Below are positions 9,048 to 9,192 of a stretch of 9,192 nt of DNA, in pieces. Source of the stretch: Methylacidiphilum sp. (lineage in GTDB: Bacteria > Verrucomicrobiota > Verrucomicrobiia > CAIQCK01); assembly GCA_020718125.1 (NCBI GenBank), contig DYDC01000063.1:1907-11098 (forward strand). Reading direction: 5' to 3'. Positions within the stretch are counted from its first letter, which is position 1. The number at the start of each line of letters is the position of its first letter. The translations under genes and the position numbers were made by a program. Below the pieces are notes generated by a model that saw nothing but the letters and a program-made list of their open reading frames with translations, did no database searches and was not told the DNA's origin.

Positions 9048-9086
9048 CACGAAACGCCCAAGAAAGGCGCGGGTTTTGCCACGCGC

Positions 9087-9116
9087 AGAATAACACGCCA
9101 CCCACGCGGCCAGCAA
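9087..9116 (-). promoter_or_regulatory. Weak candidate sigma-70 promoter for the corA operon
   Basis: On the - strand TTGCTG (9116-9111) is followed after 18 nt by TATTCT (9092-9087), matching three and four consensus bases respectively. Transcription would start near 9080, giving a leader of about 110 nt before corA that contains the 9037-9047 palindrome. This is the best sigma-70-like pair I found in the 221-nt upstream region, but it is weak. Confidence 0.25.
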
Positions 9117-9150
9117 GCCATGTTTCAGCCGCAACCAGGAATCGGGCGCA

Positions 9151-9187
9151 ACTTGACACACGCACCACGATCAAGTCCCGGAGGGAC
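9151..9187. repeat. Overlapping inverted repeats at the right edge
   Basis: ACTTGA (9151-9156) pairs with TCAAGT (9171-9176) over a 14-nt loop. GTCCC (9175-9179) pairs with GGGAC (9183-9187) over GGA. The second palindrome shares two bases with the first. The layout suggests a REP-like intergenic element or the end of an upstream gene's terminator region, but the window stops five bases later, so its extent is unknown. Confidence 0.35.
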
Positions 9188-9192
9188 GGACG

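Noticed and set aside
8972..9080. Magnesium riboswitch in the corA leader
   Set aside because: I looked for a long structured leader ending in a terminator. Only short stems of 4-5 bp are visible and no T-run precedes corA on the - strand.
8968..9174. 68-codon - strand frame (TTG start) whose stop overlaps the corA start as ATGA
   Set aside because: The 4-nt overlap resembles the coupling seen elsewhere in the operon, but the start is TTG, the product is rich in Cys and Trp without a recognisable domain, and third codon positions are not as GC-rich as in the real genes. Conservation of the frame in relatives would revive it.

Overview
The window is GC-rich bacterial chromosomal DNA and is almost fully coding. 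Six genes form two convergent blocks. Two genes on the + strand (75-3203) face a tight four-gene cluster on the - strand (8971-3268). Protein styles suggest a Verrucomicrobiota-like bacterium of the Pedosphaera/Limisphaerales kind: a MetX-MetW fusion, a soluble PAS sensor kinase beside an NtrC-type regulator, a large GT-C-like membrane protein and a lack of Shine-Dalgarno sequences. This assignment is an impression from sequence style and was not tested by any search.

Left block (1-3203): a GC-rich hairpin followed by five Ts lies just before metY (O-acetylhomoserine sulfhydrylase). Six bases after metY comes one long gene that fuses MetX (homoserine O-acyltransferase) to MetW (a SAM-fold methyltransferase-like protein). 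Together they encode direct sulfhydrylation: homoserine to O-acylhomoserine by MetX, then to homocysteine with sulfide by MetY. MetW is usually a separate protein, and here it is joined to the C-terminus of MetX.

The convergent junction (3204-3267) is short and holds an 8-bp perfect inverted repeat that runs into the stop codon of the opposing gene.

Right block (- strand, read 8971 to 3268): corA (CorA-type Mg2+/Co2+ channel), a cytoplasmic PAS-histidine kinase, a sigma-54-dependent response regulator (receiver, AAA+ with intact GAFTGA, Fis-type HTH) and a 713-residue multi-pass membrane protein resembling GT-C/family 39 glycosyltransferases. Junctions are a 1-nt gap, a 1-nt gap and a 4-nt GTGA overlap, so the four genes are almost certainly co-transcribed and translationally coupled. 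The kinase and regulator form a cognate pair with all key residues present. Their signal and targets cannot be read from the sequence.

The right edge (8972-9192) is the corA leader. It holds weak promoter candidates and several short inverted repeats. No rRNA, tRNA, CRISPR, insertion sequence or clear mobile element is visible. I see no clearly new defence or mobile system. The items most worth following up are the MetX-MetW fusion, the possible attenuator before metY and the corA/two-component/glycosyltransferase operon.
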